Assembly: GCF_011440375.1 (NCBI RefSeq)
Contig: NZ_JAAOIR010000002.1
Coordinates: 186,001-250,000 of the forward strand
Length of the DNA: 64,000 nt
Direction of reading: 5' to 3'
Source of the DNA: Halorubellus sp. JP-L1
GTDB lineage: Archaea; Halobacteriota; Halobacteria; Halobacteriales; Natrialbaceae
The notes below the pieces were generated by a model, which was not told the origin of the DNA, did no database searches, and saw nothing but the letters and a program-made list of their open reading frames with translations. Positions within the stretch are counted from its first letter, which is position 1. Each line of letters begins with the position of its first letter. A program made the translations under genes and the position numbers. This document shows, in pieces, positions 44,680-53,414 of the stretch.

Positions 44680-45789
44680 ATGCTGCTCGTGGTGTGCGTC
44701 GACCTGGACGACGACGTCGGTCGGAAGACCGAGGTGGAGACGCCGGTCGTCGGGCGTGACGCGGTCGAGGACGCCGCGGTGAAGCTCGCGACGGCGGACC
44801 CCGAGGACTCGGACGTGAACGTCCTCTTCCAGGGCGTGCACCTCGCCGACACCATCACGGACCAGCGCGTGGAGGTGGCGGCGGTGACGGGCAACGAGAA
44901 GGGCGACGTGCGCGCGAACCGCGCGGTCGGCGACGAGGTCGACGAGGTGCTCGCGGGGCTCGCGACGAGCGAGGAGGTGAAGGCGCTCATCGTCACGGAC
45001 GGCGCGCAGGACGAGTCCGTCATCCCCGTCATCCGCTCTCGGGTGACCGTCGACGGCGTCCGCCGGGTCGTCGTCAGGCAAGCGCAGGACCTGGAGTCGA
45101 TGTACTACACGCTCAAGCAGGTGATGAACGACCCCGAGACCCGCGGGACCATCCTCGTGCCGCTAGGCATCCTCCTCCTGATTTATCCGCTCGCGATCCT
45201 CGCGGACCTGCTCGAGCTACCCGGGGAGATCCTCGGGCTGTCCTCGGCCGCGATCGGGTTCTACGTCCTCGGGCGCGGCCTGGGCGTGGGCGAGAAGCTC
45301 GACGGCGCGGTCGACCGCGTCCGGTCGTCGCTGTACGCTGGCCGGATGACGATCCTGAGTTACGTCGTCGCCGCCGCCTTGCTGGGCGTCGGCGGCGTGA
45401 CGGGCGTGGAGACGCTCGACCGCATCCGCGCGAGCACTGCGGGCGAACTCACCGCGGTGGAGGTGCTCGCCGCGCTCGTGTTCGGCGCCGTCCAGTGGTT
45501 CGCGGCCGCCGGCGTCACGACGAGCCTCGGCCAGATCACAGACGAGTACATCGCGGGCCGACTCGAGTGGCGGTACCTGAACGCGCCGTTCTACGTCGTC
45601 GCCATGGGCGCGGTCCTCTACGGCGTCAGCGCGTACTTCCTCGACGTCGTCTCGCTGTCGTTCCTCGCCGCGACGCTCCTCGGCGGCACGCTCCTCGGTG
45701 TCGCGTCGACGCTCGCGTTCGCGGTCGCGGAGACGCACTTCGGCGGCGACGGCGACGACGACCCCGAGCGCGTCGACCCCGCGAACTGA
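44680..45789 (+). CDS. DUF373 family membrane protein
   Basis: 369 aa. The soluble N-terminal half (1-140) has an acidic LLVVCVDLDDDVGRKTEVET start and the LIVTDGAQDESVIPVIRSR motif of DUF373. The C-terminal half has about six transmembrane helices, starting at GTILVPLGILLLIYPLAILA. The family is conserved through Euryarchaeota, with no known function. Confidence 0.92.
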   Translation: MLLVVCVDLDDDVGRKTEVETPVVGRDAVEDAAVKLATADPEDSDVNVLFQGVHLADTITDQRVEVAAVTGNEKGDVRANRAVGDEVDEVLAGLATSEEVKALIVTDGAQDESVIPVIRSRVTVDGVRRVVVRQAQDLESMYYTLKQVMNDPETRGTILVPLGILLLIYPLAILADLLELPGEILGLSSAAIGFYVLGRGLGVGEKLDGAVDRVRSSLYAGRMTILSYVVAAALLGVGGVTGVETLDRIRASTAGELTAVEVLAALVFGAVQWFAAAGVTTSLGQITDEYIAGRLEWRYLNAPFYVVAMGAVLYGVSAYFLDVVSLSFLAATLLGGTLLGVASTLAFAVAETHFGGDGDDDPERVDPAN

Positions 45790-45816
45790 CCGGCGGTCGT
45801 CCCTCGACGACGACGG

Positions 45817-45875
45817 GACTCGCTAGCTAAGATGACGCTGGGGCTCGCTAGCTAAGACGACGAGACTCGCTGGAG
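45817..45875. repeat. duplicated 3' end of ribH
   Basis: The block ctcgctagctaaga.gacg occurs at 45819 and 45844, 25 bp apart, with a shorter echo (ctcgctgg) at 45866. The second copy contains the ribH stop codon (45852-45854), so the first is a duplicate of the gene end placed after it. The plus-strand DUF373 gene ends just outside. Confidence 0.7.
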
Positions 45876-46316
45876 CGCCGCCTGCGTGTCGAGCGCGGCG
45901 TCGACCGCGCTGGCGGCTTTCTCGACGCGCTCGCGGGCCTCCGCGCCACTCAGTGCGGGGCCAAGGACGCCGAACCCGACGGGTGTCTCGCGGTCGAGCG
46001 CGACGCGGCCGAGGAGGCGAGCGGTCGCGTGCGCGACCACCCGGTCGTGGTCGGTGTCGCCGGTGACGACGACGCCGAGGACGGCGACAGCGTCGACGTC
46101 GTCCCGTCGCGCGAGCCTGTCCGCGACGACGGGCGCGTCGTACGCGCCCGGGACCGGGACGCGCTCGACGACCGTCCCGCCGCGTGCTTCGGCGCGTTCG
46201 ACCGCGCTGGCGGCGATCTCGTCGGCGAGGTCCGGGTAGAACCGCGCGACCACGAGCGCGACCCGCGCTTCGGCGTCTTCGTCGCCGTCGTCGTCGTGGT
46301 CCTCGCGTTCTCTCAC
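45852..46316 (-). CDS. ribH: 6,7-dimethyl-8-ribityllumazine synthase
   Basis: Condenses the RibB product with the pyrimidine intermediate to lumazine. The 154-aa CDS starts at a GTG overlapping the ribE stop (GTGA), giving VREREDHDDDGDEDAEARVA. Family motifs: VARFYPDLADEI, VERVPVPGAYDAPVV, VDAVAVLGVVVTGDTDHD (with the active-site His) and TPVGFGVL. The acidic N-terminal extension of about 16 residues is not part of the fold. Terminal codons are tandemly duplicated. Confidence 0.94.
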   Translation of the reverse strand: MREREDHDDDGDEDAEARVALVVARFYPDLADEIAASAVERAEARGGTVVERVPVPGAYDAPVVADRLARRDDVDAVAVLGVVVTGDTDHDRVVAHATARLLGRVALDRETPVGFGVLGPALSGAEARERVEKAASAVDAALDTQAALQRVSSS

Positions 46317-46909
46317 GTCCGCACCTCGCTGGCGCGGGCGGCGTAGCGCGCGAGGACGTCGGCCTCGAAGTGCACGCGGTCGCCGGCCCCCCGGTGCGAG
46401 AGCGTCGTTCGCTCGCGGGTCTCGGGGACGACCGCGACGGCGAAGGTGCCGGCGTCGTCGTCGACCGCGTCGACGGTGAGGCTCACGCCGTCGAGCGACA
46501 CCGCGCCCTTCGGCGCGACGTGGACGGCGTGCCCGTCCGGGATCGCGACGTGGTACGTCCACGTGCCGTCCTCGCTCTCGCGCTCGATGCGCTCTACGGT
46601 CGTCGTGGCGTCGACCGTCCCCTTCGCGACGTGGCCGTCGAGCGCCTCGGCCATCGAGACGGGCGTCTCCAGGTTGACGGGGTCGCCTGCGCGGTCGACG
46701 AGTGCGGTGCAGGCGACGGTCTCGTCGGACGCGAACGACCGGAACCCCGCGTCCGTGATGGCTTCGACGGTGAGGCAGACGCCGTCGACCGCGACGCTGT
46801 CGCCCGGTTCGAGTCCGAGGTCTGGCGCGCCGACGCGGACGACGGCGCCGTCGTGGTACTCGTCGACCGTCTCGATGCGACCGGTGTGGCGGATGACGCC
46901 GGTGTACAT
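46313..46909 (-). CDS. ribE: riboflavin synthase (bacterial-type alpha chain)
   Basis: Dismutates lumazine to riboflavin. 198 aa, ATG at 46909 giving MYTGVIRHTGRIETV. The protein is an internal duplication of two barrel repeats: DSVAVDGVCLTVEAI in the first half, KGAVSLDGVSLTVDAVDDDA in the second. This is the bacterial/eukaryotic RibE type, not the archaeal RibC type related to lumazine synthase. In operon with ribH; ribB and the kinase-regulator lie 21 kb away. Confidence 0.94.
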   Translation of the reverse strand: MYTGVIRHTGRIETVDEYHDGAVVRVGAPDLGLEPGDSVAVDGVCLTVEAITDAGFRSFASDETVACTALVDRAGDPVNLETPVSMAEALDGHVAKGTVDATTTVERIERESEDGTWTYHVAIPDGHAVHVAPKGAVSLDGVSLTVDAVDDDAGTFAVAVVPETRERTTLSHRGAGDRVHFEADVLARYAARASEVRT

Positions 46910-46964
46910 GCATCGACAACAGCCCACCACTCACAAACACGTTATGGATTCCAGAAACGTGACG

Positions 46965-47615
46965 TTACCGATCGGTCGTGGATTCGCTGTCGGCGGACTG
47001 GACGCCGACCGACGCGAGCACGCGTTCGACGAACGCGGACTTCTCCGCGGTGTAGCGCTCGCGCTCGTCGCCGTGTGTCGACGCGAGGTCGCGCTTCAGC
47101 GCCGCGTACGCCTCCCGGAGCGCGTCGTCCGCCTCGAGCGCGTCCCGGAACGCCACCTGCTCGCGGAACGTCTCGCCGTCGACGGGTGTCACCGACACGT
47201 AGTGCGTGCGGCGCTCGGGCGGGCCGCGAGCGAAGAACAGCCGGTCTGGGACGTCGTCGGTCCCACGGAACGCGTACCCGAGGTCGCGGAGCGTCCCACG
47301 CTCGCGGTGTCGGCGAGCGACCGCGAGGTCCGGGACGCCGACCGCGACGTCCAGGATCGGCTTCGCGGGCAGCCCCTGAACCGCGGTCGACCCGACGTGC
47401 TCGACCGCCACCGCGTCCTCGCCGAGCGCAGCCTCGAGTCGCGCCGCCTCGCGCTCGAACGCAGTCACCCACGCCCCGCGGTACGGAACGAGCTCGACCG
47501 TCCCGCGCGCCAGCCCGAGCGAGTCCGGCGGCGTCGGCGCGTTCGACCACGGGCAGTCCTCCTCCTCGCCGTCGTCGATCCCGCCAGCATCCCCCGCGTC
47601 GTCCCGGTCAGTCAT
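46965..47615 (-). CDS. GrpB family nucleotidyltransferase-fold protein
   Basis: 216 aa. Residues 35-205 are a GrpB domain: VELVPYRGAWVTAFEREAAR, VEHVGSTAVQGLPAKPILDV, then RTHYVSVTP. An acidic disordered segment precedes it. The fold is that of minimal nucleotidyltransferases, and similar domains are sometimes fused to CoaE. The start overlaps the stop of the prenyl synthase gene by 4 nt, so both are in one unit. Confidence 0.9.
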   Translation of the reverse strand: MTDRDDAGDAGGIDDGEEEDCPWSNAPTPPDSLGLARGTVELVPYRGAWVTAFEREAARLEAALGEDAVAVEHVGSTAVQGLPAKPILDVAVGVPDLAVARRHRERGTLRDLGYAFRGTDDVPDRLFFARGPPERRTHYVSVTPVDGETFREQVAFRDALEADDALREAYAALKRDLASTHGDERERYTAEKSAFVERVLASVGVQSADSESTTDR

Positions 47616-48454
47616 CGCTCGCGGACGACGACGAACCGCGCGAGGTCGCGGAGGTACTGGCCGGCCTCCGACCCGTCCGCGTCCACCGCCGCCAGCGCGT
47701 CCAGGGCCGCCTCCGACTCGGCCTCCGCGCGCGCCGTCGCCTCCTCGGGCGTCAACTCCGTCACCTGCACGACCGACGGCCGCTCCATCGCCTCGTCGTG
47801 CCCCGTCGGCTTCCCGAGGTCGTCCGCGTCAGCCGTCTCGTCCAGGACGTCGTCCCGGATCTGGAACGCCACGCCGACGCGCTCGGCGTACTCGCCGAGC
47901 TTCTCCACGGTGTAGGGGTCCGCGTCCGCCGCGACCGCCCCGAGCTCCGCCGCCGCACGGAACAGCGCGCCCGTCTTCCGGCGCGCAAGCTCCATGTACT
48001 CGTCCTCGTTCGCCGGCATCGCCGCCACCTCCGTCGCCTCGCCCTCGCCGAGTTCCACCATCGCCTCCGCGACCACCTGCGTCGCCTGCGGGTCCTGACT
48101 GAAGAGCGCGAACGCCTCCCCGAGCAAGCCGTCGCTCGCCACGATCGCCGGCCCGTGGCCGTACTCCGTCCACGCCGACGCCGTCCCCCGCCGCAGGTCG
48201 GACTTGTCGATGATGTCGTCCACGACCAGCGACGCGTTGTGCACGAGCTCGATCCCGACGCCGTAGTCGACCGCGTCCTCGGCCGTCCCGCCCGCCGCCT
48301 CGCACGCGAGCACCGTGACGACCGGCCGGACGCGCTTCCCACCGGAGAGCGACACGTGCTCGACCTGCTCGCGGAGCGCCGCCGGCTCGACGTCCGACAG
48401 CACCTCCCGCAGACGGTCGTTCACGAGCCCCTGACGTCGCTCCAGAAACTCCAT
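47612..48454 (-). CDS. idsA: geranylgeranyl/farnesyl diphosphate synthase
   Basis: 280-aa E-type prenyl diphosphate synthase. DDIID (79-83) after HNASLVV and FQIRDDVLDE are the two Asp-rich motifs; GGKRVRPVV binds the IPP diphosphate. Size and sequence fit the haloarchaeal bifunctional C15/C20 enzyme that supplies the lipid core, in contrast to the longer, more divergent copy at 34 kb. In operon with the GrpB gene. Confidence 0.93.
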   Translation of the reverse strand: MEFLERRQGLVNDRLREVLSDVEPAALREQVEHVSLSGGKRVRPVVTVLACEAAGGTAEDAVDYGVGIELVHNASLVVDDIIDKSDLRRGTASAWTEYGHGPAIVASDGLLGEAFALFSQDPQATQVVAEAMVELGEGEATEVAAMPANEDEYMELARRKTGALFRAAAELGAVAADADPYTVEKLGEYAERVGVAFQIRDDVLDETADADDLGKPTGHDEAMERPSVVQVTELTPEEATARAEAESEAALDALAAVDADGSEAGQYLRDLARFVVVRER

Positions 48455-48526
48455 TGCCAGCGCGTAAGCGGGTGTCCGGCAAGTAGGTGACGGATTGTAC
48501 GACGCGAAGACTGCGGCGACGCCCGG

Positions 48527-49870
48527 TCAGGGGAACGTCGTCCGACAGCGCTCCTCCGTCGGCGACCCCTCGACGGCGTCCACCCACGCCTCCTGTGTCG
48601 GGCCGAAGAAGACGTGGCAGGTGTCGGCGGGGATGCCGTGCCAGAGGAGCGCGTGGTGTTCGGCGGTCGAGTACGGCGCGTCGACGTCGTCGGGGTCGGC
48701 GACCGGCGGCGACTCCGTCGAGAGCGTCATCGGCTCGGCGACGACGCCGAACCCGCCGAGGAACCCGACGTTGAGGACGACGACGGCGGCGACGGCCGCG
48801 AGCACGACGCCGCGACCGGCGGGACCGACGCGGGCGGCGACGAGCGCGATGCCGACGCCGAGGAACGCGAGCGACGGGAACAGGTCCGGGGCGGCGTCCA
48901 GGTCGAACGCGACCGCGACCGCGAGGAACCACGCGCCGCAGACCGCGGCCCACCAGGCGCTGTCGCGGTCGCGGGTCGCCGCCAGCCCGAGACCGAGCGC
49001 GCCGACCGCGAACAGGCCGCGACCCCACCAGAGCATGTTCGGGACGCGAACCGCGCGGTCGAGGACGCTCCCGTCCTCGGCGGCGTACGCCGTCACGAGG
49101 ACGGTCTGGTTCAGCATCGCGACGACGCCGTCGACGCCCGCGAGCAGCACGGGCGCGAGCACGAGCGCGGAGACGACCGCGCCCCCGAGGACGACGCGTC
49201 CAACCGCTCGCCGACCGCGTCCCGTCGCGAACGCGAGCACGACGACGGGGAAGACGAGCGCGACCTGCCAGTAGCCGACGCTCGCCGCCGCCGCCGCGCC
49301 CGCCAGCCCGTCGCGCTCTCGCTGCGCGAACCACACGGCGAGCAGGCCGGTCGCGAGCACGAAGTACTTCGCCTTGAACCCGAACCCCGAGCGGAGCGCG
49401 AACAGCGGGAGGACGTACAGGGACAGGCCGGCGGCGACCGCAGCAGCGGGCTCGCCCGTGACGTCGTGCGCGAGTTCGCCGACGAGGACGACGACGCACA
49501 CCGCCGCCACGCACGTCGCGACGACGGTCAGGTAGTGGTAGAGCAACTGGTCGTCGCCGGCGAGTAGCGACAGCGCCGCGGTGGTCTCGAACGACAGCGG
49601 CGGCTTCACCTCGAACGTCTCCACGTACAGCGTCGTTCCGCGAGCGACCTGCCAGCCGACGTACTCGAAGATCCGCGAATCCCTGAGGTGCGGACGCCCC
49701 GGGAGCGAGAGCACGCGCCACGCCGACAGCCCCTGCGCGATCGCCGCCACGACCACGAGGACCGCGCGCCAGCGCCCCGCGAGCCAGGCGTCGACGCGCC
49801 GCTGACTCGCCGCGACAGCGTCGCGGACTCGCTCGAACGCGGGCGGGATCGCGGAACGAGCGTACGCCAT
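48527..49870 (-). CDS. DolP-mannose mannosyltransferase-like membrane protein (AglS type)
   Basis: 447 aa with about nine transmembrane helices. The first loop contains RDSRIFEYVGWQVARGTTLY and EVKPPLSFETTAALSLL, the acidic loop pattern of GT39/PMT-like lipid-sugar-dependent transferases. It resembles Haloferax AglS, which adds the last mannose of the S-layer N-glycan from dolichol phosphate. Start taken at MAYARSAIPPAFERV (ATG 49870). The C-terminal 60 residues are probably extracellular. Confidence 0.75.
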   Translation of the reverse strand: MAYARSAIPPAFERVRDAVAASQRRVDAWLAGRWRAVLVVVAAIAQGLSAWRVLSLPGRPHLRDSRIFEYVGWQVARGTTLYVETFEVKPPLSFETTAALSLLAGDDQLLYHYLTVVATCVAAVCVVVLVGELAHDVTGEPAAAVAAGLSLYVLPLFALRSGFGFKAKYFVLATGLLAVWFAQRERDGLAGAAAAASVGYWQVALVFPVVVLAFATGRGRRAVGRVVLGGAVVSALVLAPVLLAGVDGVVAMLNQTVLVTAYAAEDGSVLDRAVRVPNMLWWGRGLFAVGALGLGLAATRDRDSAWWAAVCGAWFLAVAVAFDLDAAPDLFPSLAFLGVGIALVAARVGPAGRGVVLAAVAAVVVLNVGFLGGFGVVAEPMTLSTESPPVADPDDVDAPYSTAEHHALLWHGIPADTCHVFFGPTQEAWVDAVEGSPTEERCRTTFP

Positions 49871-50046
49871 CCGTCGTCTGGGTTCCCGACGGCGCCCGGC
49901 AAGTGTCTTCCCCTCGAGAACAAGCCACCACGCCAGAGCGGTGTTCGACTGCCTCTCCACTCTCGGTTCGACGGTCGCAAAACGTGGGCGAAAAACTGAC
50001 TGCGGAAGCGCGCGCTGCGGCTCGCGGCCTGCGGCCGCTCGCCATC

Positions 50047-50065
50047 GAGGCGACTACGTCGCCTC
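50047..50065 (-). terminator. hairpin just after the etfA stop
   Basis: A perfect 8-bp inverted repeat gaggcgac-tac-gtcgcctc lies 8 bp past the etfA stop on the minus strand. No T tract follows directly, so it may act as an RNA 3'-end stabiliser rather than a terminator. Confidence 0.4.
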
Positions 50066-50072
50066 GCTTCGC

Positions 50073-51032
50073 TCAGCCCTCGAACTCCTCGATGAGCGCC
50101 GGCACGACGTCGAAGAGGTCGTCGACGATACCGTAGTCCGCGATGTCGAAGATCGGCGCGTTCGGGTCCGTGTTGATCGCGACGATGTTCTCCGCGCCCT
50201 TCATCCCGGCGACGTGCTGGACCGCACCCGAGATGCCGATCGCGATGTAGAACTCCGGCGTCACGACCTTCCCGGACTGCCCGACCTGGCGGTTCTTCGG
50301 GAGCCAGCCGTTGTCCACGATCGGGCGCGAGGACGACAGCGTCGCGTCGAGCGCGTCCGCGAGGTCGCGCACGAGGTCGAGGTTCTCCTCCTCCTCGATC
50401 CCGCGACCCACGGACACCAGGACGTCCGCCTCCGTGATGTCGACGTCGCCGCCGCCGACCTCCTCGAAGCCGGTCACCGTCGACTTCACGGCGCTCTCGT
50501 CGATCGTCGCGTCGAACGACTCGACGACCGCGTCGCCGGCAGCCTCGGTCGCCGGCCACTCCGCGCTCCGGATGGAGACCGCGACCGCGTCAGCCTCGAC
50601 CTCCGTCGTCGTCTCCACCTTCCCGCCGTACATCTCGCGCGTCGCCGTGAGCGTCGACCCCTCGAGCTCGACGTCGACCGCGTCGCTCACGTACGTCAGG
50701 TCGAGCGCGTTCGCGACCGCCGGCCCGTAATCCAGCCCGTTCACGCTGTTCGGCGTCAACAGGACCTGCGGGTCGACCGCGTCGTAGAGCTGTTCGACGA
50801 CCTGCGCGTACACGTCGTGATTGAACTCCTCGCCGTCCTCGACCGTGTGGATCGTGTCCACGCCCTCGACGTCCAGCTCCTCCGCGTACCGGTCGACGTC
50901 CCCGGAGACGACCGCCACGTGGAGGTCGCCGCCCGTCGCGTCCGCGAGCTGACTGCCGACCGTCACCAGCTCGTAGGAGACGTCACGGAGCTCCCCGCGG
51001 CGATGCTCGGCGACCGCGAGCACGTCACTCAT
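50073..51032 (-). CDS. etfA: electron transfer flavoprotein alpha subunit
   Basis: FAD-binding subunit of the ETF dimer that passes electrons from acyl-CoA and similar dehydrogenases to the quinone pool. 319 aa. The C-terminal FAD domain is clear: [36 protein letters not shown] and [16 protein letters not shown]. Start overlaps the etfB stop by 4 nt. Confidence 0.97.
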   Translation of the reverse strand: MSDVLAVAEHRRGELRDVSYELVTVGSQLADATGGDLHVAVVSGDVDRYAEELDVEGVDTIHTVEDGEEFNHDVYAQVVEQLYDAVDPQVLLTPNSVNGLDYGPAVANALDLTYVSDAVDVELEGSTLTATREMYGGKVETTTEVEADAVAVSIRSAEWPATEAAGDAVVESFDATIDESAVKSTVTGFEEVGGGDVDITEADVLVSVGRGIEEEENLDLVRDLADALDATLSSSRPIVDNGWLPKNRQVGQSGKVVTPEFYIAIGISGAVQHVAGMKGAENIVAINTDPNAPIFDIADYGIVDDLFDVVPALIEEFEG

Positions 51033-51820
51033 TGGCCGACACCTCCGTCACGAAGAACCGCCGCAAGCTCTCCCGCGGAATCCTCCGCGCTCCCCTCGAA
51101 GATCACGGCGTCGCTCTCGCTCTCGGGCTCGTACATGTCCACGATGTCGAGGTCGGAATCGGCGACCTCGGCACCGAGACCGAGATCGTCGAGCGTCATC
51201 GGCGCGATCTCCTTGCGCTGGGCCTGCCGGATCCCACGGAGGCTCGCGTACCGCGGCTCGTTGATCCCCGTCTGGATCGTCAGGACCGCCGGCAGCTCGA
51301 CGTCCGTGAGCTCCTCGACGCCACCCTCGAGCTCGCGGTGCACGCTCGCGACGCCCTCGTCGACGTCCAGGTCCAGGTCGTTCACGACCGCCGCCCACTC
51401 GAACCCGACCTCGTCCGCGAGCGACACGCCCGTCGCCCCGAACCCGTCGTCGTCCGCCTGCACGCCCGAGAGCACGAGATCCGGCTGTTCCTCCTCGACG
51501 ACCGCGGCGAGGATGTCCGTCTTCGCCTCCACGTCCAGGAGCTCCGCGCCCTCCAGGGAGTCGTCCCACACGCGAATCGCGCGATCCGCGCCCTTCGCGA
51601 GCGCCATCCGGATGGTCTCCTCGGACCGCTCCGGGCCGATCGTGACCGAGACGACCTCCACGTCGTCCACGGACTCGCTGATCTGAACGCCTTCCTCGAT
51701 GGCGTAGTCGTCCCACTCGTTGAGGTCGTACTCGAGGTACGCCTCGTCGATAGCTGTCCCGTCGATCTGGAATTCGTCTTCGACGGCAGCTACCTCCTTG
51801 ACGGTGACGAGAACCTTCAT
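51029..51820 (-). CDS. etfB: electron transfer flavoprotein beta subunit
   Basis: 263-aa ETF beta subunit, start at the ATG giving MKVLVTVKEVAAVEDEF. LVLSGVQADDDGFGATGVSL is the family signature, and TIQTGINEPRYASLRGIRQA matches the C-terminal recognition loop. Forms an operon with etfA; no ETF:quinone oxidoreductase (FixC) or ferredoxin gene follows here. Confidence 0.97.
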   Translation of the reverse strand: MKVLVTVKEVAAVEDEFQIDGTAIDEAYLEYDLNEWDDYAIEEGVQISESVDDVEVVSVTIGPERSEETIRMALAKGADRAIRVWDDSLEGAELLDVEAKTDILAAVVEEEQPDLVLSGVQADDDGFGATGVSLADEVGFEWAAVVNDLDLDVDEGVASVHRELEGGVEELTDVELPAVLTIQTGINEPRYASLRGIRQAQRKEIAPMTLDDLGLGAEVADSDLDIVDMYEPESESDAVIFEGSAEDSAGELAAVLRDGGVGQ

Positions 51821-51885
51821 CGTCCCCACGGTTTCCCGGGAATCACGGTAATAGTTACGGAAACCCCCTTTGCTGCGAGAACCGT

Positions 51886-51990
51886 TGACTCGCCGTCGAA
51901 ACCGACAGCCTACTCGCCGTCGCCGATACCGACCGCGCTACTCGCCGTCGCCGATACCGACCGCGCTACTCGCCGTCGCCGAACTCCGCG
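51886..51990. repeat. 28-bp x ~3.5 direct repeat duplicating a gene end
   Basis: Copies starting at 51910, 51938 and 51966 read ctactcgccgtcgccgatac plus cgaccgcg. A partial copy starts near 51888. The copy at 51966 is the real 3' end of the wHTH gene (GDGE plus TAG read on the minus strand). The others repeat those codons and the stop downstream of it, filling most of the gap to etfB. Confidence 0.93.
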
Positions 51991-53261
51991 ACGTTCTCCT
52001 CGGGGAGCGCGATCAGGTTCTCGCGACCGATGCGGAGCTTCTGTATCTCGTCGTCGTCGTGCATCCCCGAGAGCAACTGCGAGACCTTCGCGTTCGACCA
52101 CCCGGTCTCCGAGACGATGTTCGCCTGCTTCATCCGGCCACCGTTGCCCTCCAGCAGTCTGAGCACGCGCTCCTCGTCCGACAGCAGCGCTTCGTCGATC
52201 CCGTCGTCGTCGCCGTCGTCTGCCGTCGCCGTGGCCGTCGCACCCGTCGTCGCGTCGTCGACCACGCCCGTGCGTTCGTCGACGCTCGCCGACCCCGTCA
52301 CGTCGCCGTCGCCGCCGTTCGACGCCGCACTCGCGCCCGCCGCAGTCGCCGACCCCGCGTCGCTCGACCCGGCCGCTCCCGGCGAACTCCCGCCGTCGGA
52401 CGCCTCCGGCACCACGCCGGACCCGTCGCCGTCCTCGTCCGTCTGCCAGCGCGCGAAGAAGTAACTCCCGGCGCCGACGAACACCAGCAACAGCGCGAAC
52501 CCGACGCCGAGCAAGAACGGCGACAGCCCCTCCTCGTCGGGATCGGGCCCGCCGGGCGTCGTCGCGTTCGTCGGCGGATCCGTCGTCGGCGTCCCCCCGG
52601 CCGGCCGCTGCAGGACGACCGACAGGTAGCCAGGCTCGAACTCGCGGTAGCCGTCCCAGACGAGCGCTCGCTGATTCAGGCCCTTGTCCGGCGGCGTCCC
52701 GACGATGTTCAACCCCGACGGCGGTCGGATCACGAGTCGCTGCCCGTCGTACAGTCGCGGGAACCACGTCCCGTCCGGACTCCGGAACGCGTCACCGACG
52801 TACACCCTGTCGCCCTCGACCCGGCCGAAGTTCGTCCACGTGAACGAGTACGTCACCGTCCCCGTCCCGTTCTCCACGGTCGAACGCGTCCAGTTCGCGT
52901 TCCGGATCTGCATCTCCCTGCCCGACGTCGCGTTCGCCGCCGCCGCGAACTCCACGAACGTCTCCCGGCTCACGCCGACGTCTCGCTCGCCGGCGGTCAC
53001 CTCGCTCGCGAACTGCTCGAACGCACGCGTCTCGTTCGTCCCGTTCACCGCGTACCGATGCGTCACGTGCCACCGGGCGTTCCCGTTCTCGCGCAACTGG
53101 ATCGTCACCACCAGACCGGGGTCCGCGCGCTCGAACTGACTCACCGAACCGGTGTCGGACGCCGACCCGAATCCGTCGCTCCCGGCCGTCCCAGCGGCGA
53201 CCACGGCCCCTGTAAGGACCAACAGGAGGAGGATTCCGACCAACCCGGGGCGAAACCGCAT
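51966..53261 (-). CDS. membrane-anchored winged-helix regulator
   Basis: 431 aa, ATG at 53261 giving MRFRPGLVGILLLLVLTGAV. A signal/anchor helix leads to an extracellular domain (about 40-235). A transmembrane helix (LSPFLLGVGFALLLVFVGAG) follows, then a disordered linker of Gly/Ser/Ala/Asp and a C-terminal winged HTH (LLSDEERVLRLLEGNGGRMK, ANIVSETGWSNAKVSQLLSG). This is the haloarchaeal COG2512-like class of membrane regulators that sense outside conditions. It is divergent from a secreted protein gene that may be its target (inference). Terminal codons are tandemly duplicated. Confidence 0.88.
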   Translation of the reverse strand: MRFRPGLVGILLLLVLTGAVVAAGTAGSDGFGSASDTGSVSQFERADPGLVVTIQLRENGNARWHVTHRYAVNGTNETRAFEQFASEVTAGERDVGVSRETFVEFAAAANATSGREMQIRNANWTRSTVENGTGTVTYSFTWTNFGRVEGDRVYVGDAFRSPDGTWFPRLYDGQRLVIRPPSGLNIVGTPPDKGLNQRALVWDGYREFEPGYLSVVLQRPAGGTPTTDPPTNATTPGGPDPDEEGLSPFLLGVGFALLLVFVGAGSYFFARWQTDEDGDGSGVVPEASDGGSSPGAAGSSDAGSATAAGASAASNGGDGDVTGSASVDERTGVVDDATTGATATATADDGDDDGIDEALLSDEERVLRLLEGNGGRMKQANIVSETGWSNAKVSQLLSGMHDDDEIQKLRIGRENLIALPEENVAEFGDGE

Positions 53262-53414
53262 ACCCGGACGTTGCACCCCCCGAGGAAAAAACGCTTTCCA
53301 TCCCGATAAAACGTCAGCGGGCGTTATGAACGGTATCGCCCGGTCTCGACGCGCTCTCGGGTGCCAGCGTAACGTCGACCGGTTTTTGTATCGGCGTACG
53401 TAACGGTCTCAGTA

